DNA from: Fonticula-like sp. SCN 57-25
Lineage: Eukaryota; Nucleariida; Rotosphaerida
DNA length: 32,738 nt
Assembly: GCA_001724245.1 (NCBI GenBank)
Contig: MEDX01000041.1
Span: 1-32,738, forward strand
Reading direction: 5' to 3'
The translations under genes and the position numbers were made by a program. Positions 29,618-32,738 of the stretch are shown here, in pieces. The notes under the pieces were generated by a model. The model had not been told where the DNA came from. It saw only the letters and a program-made list of their open reading frames with translations, and made no database searches. Within the stretch, counting starts at the first letter, position 1, and every line of letters begins with the position of its first letter.

Positions 29618-30823
29618 ATGGTGCGTTACCTAGCGCGGCATGAGCCCCGCACTGACGTTGCGCTGCTTGCTGACCGCGATCCCAATAGTCCTCTTTTGCG
29701 CGCAATGTTGATCCGGAGGATCTCTACGTAAAGCTCGACCGGATCGGCAAGGGCTCCTTTGGCGAGGTTTTCAAAGGGTGCGCATGCCTGCTGCCGCAGC
29801 CTTGCGGTTTTCCGCCCTCGTGTTGCTAACTCTGCGGCGATCTCTTAGTATTGAAAAGGTGAGCAATATGCCCGTTGCTATCAAGATCATTGATCTTGAG
29901 GCCGCCGAGGATGAGATTGAAGACATTCAGCAGGAGATTGCCGTCCTTGCGCGCATCGACTCGCCCTTTGTGACCAAATACTATGGCTCGTACCTCAAGG
30001 ACGCGCGCATCTGGATTGTGATGGAGTACCTTGCCGGCGGCTCGTGCCTTGACCTGATGAAGCCCGGCCCCTTTGAGGAGATTTTTATCCAGATTATTCT
30101 TCGCGAGATCCTCCGGGGCCTCGAGTACCTCCACGACGAGGGCAAATTGCACCGCGACATCAAGGCCGCCAACATTCTTCTCTCGGCGGCGGGCGAAGTG
30201 AAGCTCGCCGACTTTGGCGTCTCTGGGCAGCTCACCGCGACCATGTCCAAGAAGCACTCGTTTGTCGGCACGCCGTTCTGGATGGCGCCCGAGGTGATCA
30301 AGCAGTCTGGCTACGACCAAAAGGCCGACATTTGGTCGCTCGGCATCACCGCCATTGAGCTTGCCAAGGGCGAGCCGCCGTACGCCGACCTGCACCCGAT
30401 GCGCGTCCTCTTCCTCATCCCCAAGAACGACCCGCCAGTGCTCGACGGCAACTTTTCAAAAGCCTTCAAGGAGTTTGTCGCGCTCTGCACCCAAAAGGAC
30501 GCTGACAAGCGCCCGACGGCCAAGGAGCTGCTCAAACACCGCTTCATCAAGGCGGCCCGCAAGACGTCGTACTTGACCGAGCTGATCGAGCGCTACGAGC
30601 GGTGGCTCGCAGAGGGCGGGTCAAAGGACTCGGACAGCAGCGACGACGACGACGACGAGGGGGGGGACGAGGACGGAGAGGACTGGGACTTTGGCACCGT
30701 CACGGCAAAGTCGGCCGCTGCAAAGGGGCTCACGGTACGCACGAAAAAGCTGTTTTAGGTGGGTAAATTTGTGGCAATTTGCTTACTTTTGGTTGGTTTT
30801 CTTTTGATTTATAGACTGCCTGA
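29618..30823 (+). CDS. GCK-III Ste20-type kinase (MST3/MST4/STK25 group)
   Basis: Ser/Thr kinase of the group that works with MOB4/STRIPAK and CCM3 in polarity, Golgi position and cell division. Exons: 29618-29620, 29689-29777, 29849-30734, 30815-30823; 328 residues. The first coding exon is just the ATG; no other in-frame Met precedes the kinase domain. Domain about 13-265: [15 protein letters not shown] (K43), HRDIK 132-136, DFG 152-154, [10 protein letters not shown]. Group marks are [50 protein letters not shown] and [16 protein letters not shown], near-identical to human MST4. The acidic tail ends in WDFGTVT, matching WSFTTV of MST4. The 3' end is uncertain: a strong GTACGC donor and ATAG acceptor suggest an intron at 30735-30814 and a stop at 30823. 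Unspliced, the frame stops at 30758 (333 residues). Confidence 0.93.
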
Positions 30824-31384
30824 GCAAGCGAACCTTGGCCTGGCGTGACTGCCCGTGATAAAAGCAAGCCATCGTCTAGAGAAGAAGAGGGCGAAAACGA
30901 TAATTATGTAATTATAGCCGCTGTTTTTCCTTCTTTTTCCCCCAAACATTCATCCTCCTCCTCATCCTCGCTGCCATGACTCGCCACGCTTCTCGCTACC
31001 TTAATCCCCATGCGCTTGATTTCTTTATTTTCGCCTGTCCCAGTATTAAACACTGTTTAACATGATCACTTTTTGCCTATTATGAGATGAGACCAAAAGG
31101 AAAGGCCAAGTACACATGGGTTCATATTGAAAGACCATCAAGTAGGCATTGGAAGGCCACCATTTTCATTGAAAAGGGCACCTTTTGCATCCACTTTGGT
31201 CACAATTAGTTTGATTGAAATGTGACCCATGCTCACAAAACTACTCAAAAGCCCATTATAATGACCATTTTCGCTGCCATTGCCTCTTTCATGGCATGCA
31301 TGAAATGCGCATATAAAATAATAATGTGTTTATTGACGTGAACTTTACCGCCGTATGAATACAAAACAGACCAGAAACGCCTCT
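30824..31384. other. 561-bp convergent gap with an AT-rich block of unlike composition
   Basis: The left part (to about 31060) is pyrimidine-rich 3' flank, with TTCCTTCTTTTTCCCCC and CCTCCTCCTCATCCTC. From about 31080 to 31300 the sequence changes: A/T-rich, almost no CpG, and open for some 40 codons on the plus strand (SRHWKATIFIEKGTFCIHFG). It has no recognisable family. It may be a decayed insertion or a non-coding transcript. AATAAA for the minus-strand UBXN7-like gene lies at 31329-31334. Confidence 0.4.
31329..31334 (-). terminator. AATAAA polyadenylation signal for the UBXN7-like gene
   Basis: TTTATT on the plus strand reads AATAAA on the minus strand, 51 bp downstream of that gene's stop codon. 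Confidence 0.55.
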
Positions 31385-32738
31385 CTAGACGCTGTCGCAG
31401 TTGAGCGAAGCGCCCGCGAGCCCCGCGCTCTCGACGTCAGAGTCCATAGCAGTGCTCGCTTTAAATGCCACCGCGACCAGCTCGAATGGCGTGTCAGCAA
31501 GTTCGGGGCGCGTGGCGCGAAGGTGGCCAAAGAGCTGGCGGACGAGAGTCGACTTTTCGACGCGGAGGACAATGCGCGAACCATCTTTAAAAAAGAGTTT
31601 TAGTGAGCAAATTTGGCATAAAAAGGTATCAAAAAAGGCACACAACCATGTCCAAGTAACAATGAAACCGCAAATTAATCATGTTCAAGCAATAATATAA
31701 TAGATTTTCCTATTCAACGCACCCTGGAATCTGATCTGGATCCTTGTCGAATTGGGCGCCCCCACCGGCGGCTCCGACAACACAACCGCCTTTGCCGTCA
31801 TTGACGGGTGACTTTCCTGCTTCACCACCTGCTCAACATTGCCCTTTTCATGTCCATTAACGTCCTTTTCATGCTCAACATTGCCACTTTCCTGACCAAT
31901 AACACTGCTTCCATGCCCATTAACATTGCTTTCCGACGCCTCCTGCCTCGCCTGCGTCGACCTAAACTCTGCCTCTGACGCCTCGATAGCGCGCATGAGC
32001 TGCTCCTCCTCGCTCATCTCGCTAATTCTTGGCCGCTTTGTCTCGCCCGCGGGCGCCGTGTACGTCGCGCTCTCCTGCGAGTGCGTCGCCAGAAACTCGT
32101 CGAGCGTCGCCATCAGCTCATCGCGATCGACCGCATACTCGATGAGGAGGACGCGCTCGCGCGTGCGCGGGTCCAGCACGGCAATGTGCGGGAAGCTCGC
32201 GTTGCCGTACGTGGACTGGTACTCGACGCCGTCGGGCAGCGTGTGGCCGTACTGGACGAAAACAAAGCGCGAAAGGATCACAGACTTGATCGCGCCATCG
32301 CGCCACAGATCAAGGTTCTGGGTCTCGCACGCAAACTCGGCGGGGTTCATGAGGTTGACCATGAGCCAGCGGCCGCGCTTGAGGGCTTCGGAAAAGGCGG
32401 CGGAGAGGGGGCCGGAAGTGTACATCAGATCGGTGGGGGGGCGGTACAGATCGGCGAGGCCGGCGGGCTGATCGCCGACAGAGGGCGAGGCGGCGCCAAA
32501 GGCGGAGACGTGGCGGGAGGTCGAAGGTGCGGTGCGCATGCGGCCCTGCGCAACTGGAAAGATGACGCGCAGCATCAGCAACCAGACGAGCATTGGAATT
32601 CGACAATTACGCACCGATGCCAAAGCCGGAACCGTAGGGGTCAGGGTCCATGAGGCGAGCGCGCTGAGGGGCGATGGGCGCGCGAACATACTCTTCGTCG
32701 TCCACAGGGATGGGATCGCGGGGGGCAGAGGGGCGGGA
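31385..32738 (-). CDS. UBXN7: UBXN7-like UAS-UBX p97 cofactor (cut by window edge)
   Basis: Adaptor that links ubiquitylated substrates or cullin ligases to the p97/CDC48 ATPase. Exons visible (minus strand): 32738-32616, 32553-31723, 31584-31385. The segment EEYVRAPIAPQRARLMDPDP matches EVRAPIPQKQEILVEP of human UBXN7. Then LADLYRPPTDLM and a UAS thioredoxin-like domain follow: SGPLSAAFSEALKRGRWLMV, NPAEFACETQNLDLW, FVFVQYGH, FPHIAVLDPRTRERV. A UIM-like EEEQLMRAIEASEAEF comes next. The C-terminal UBX domain RIQIRFQDGSRIVLRVEKST is restored only by removing a 138-nt intron (31585-31722), the longest in the window. Before it lies a 21-nt tandem coding repeat. The UBA domain expected at the N-terminus would lie beyond the right edge. 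Confidence 0.88.
31829..31933 (-). repeat. Five 21-nt tandem repeats coding heptads in the UBXN7-like gene
   Basis: The encoded stretch can be set out as VNGHGSS, VIGQESG, NVEHEKD, VNGHEKG, NVEQVVK: five seven-residue units sharing V/N, G/E, H/Q and E/K positions. On DNA the units share CATGYYCATTAAC and CTCAACATTGCC. It lies in the linker between UIM-like helix and UBX domain, where length variation should be tolerated. Confidence 0.6.

Noticed and set aside
29173-32604. ATTGGAATTCGAC shared by the PWP1 promoter and a UBXN7-like intron
   Set aside because: A 13-base match between two places in a window this size is expected several times by chance.

Overview
This is a gene-dense eukaryotic nuclear segment. 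Coding sequence is GC-rich (strong G/C preference at third positions) and is interrupted by many short, AT-richer introns. I place 52 introns; all but one are 41-80 nt, they often carry a CTAAC or CTGAC branch-point-like motif, and they end in AG. The gene set (DNA ligase IV, Integrator subunit 6, a UBXN7-like p97 cofactor, TUBGCP5, ACAD8, PWP1, DDX24/Mak5, a GCK-III kinase, a FOCAD/RST1-like HEAT protein) points to a compact unicellular eukaryote. An early-diverging fungus or another protist with similar introns would fit. The sequence alone does not fix the species, and nothing looks bacterial, organellar or viral. No tRNA, rRNA, CRISPR array or intact mobile element was seen.

Layout from left to right: LIG4 (-, cut by the left edge), METTL21-like methyltransferase (+), ER cyclophilin B (-), orphan type I membrane protein (+), DOT1-like methyltransferase (-), GCK-type kinase with CNH domain (+), divergent MT-A70 protein (-), isobutyryl-CoA dehydrogenase (+), hemerythrin HHE protein (-), C2H2 zinc-finger protein (+), F-box/WD40 protein (-), FOCAD/RST1-like HEAT protein (+), Integrator subunit 6 (-), DDX24/Mak5 helicase (+), Sel1-repeat protein (-), TUBGCP5 (+), PWP1 (-), MST3/MST4-type kinase (+), UBXN7-like UAS-UBX protein (-, cut by the right edge).

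The most striking feature is the arrangement. All 19 genes alternate strand without exception, so every neighbouring pair is head-to-head or tail-to-tail. Most head-to-head gaps are 36-137 bp, and one pair shares a CATG so that the two start codons overlap by two bases. Only two head-to-head gaps are long (753 and 523 bp). Tail-to-tail gaps are mostly 41-193 bp; one carries back-to-back AATAAA signals in a near palindrome. The genes do not form one pathway. They are housekeeping functions in DNA repair, ribosome biogenesis (DDX24, PWP1), RNA processing (INTS6, FOCAD-like), microtubule nucleation, signalling and chromatin or protein methylation. What they share is probably the promoters between head-to-head partners.

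A second genome-wide trait is the 5' splice site. C rather than A stands at intron position +4 in about 44 of 52 introns (GTACG/GTGCG). Exon joins were chosen by reading frame and family similarity and are predictions, not transcript evidence.
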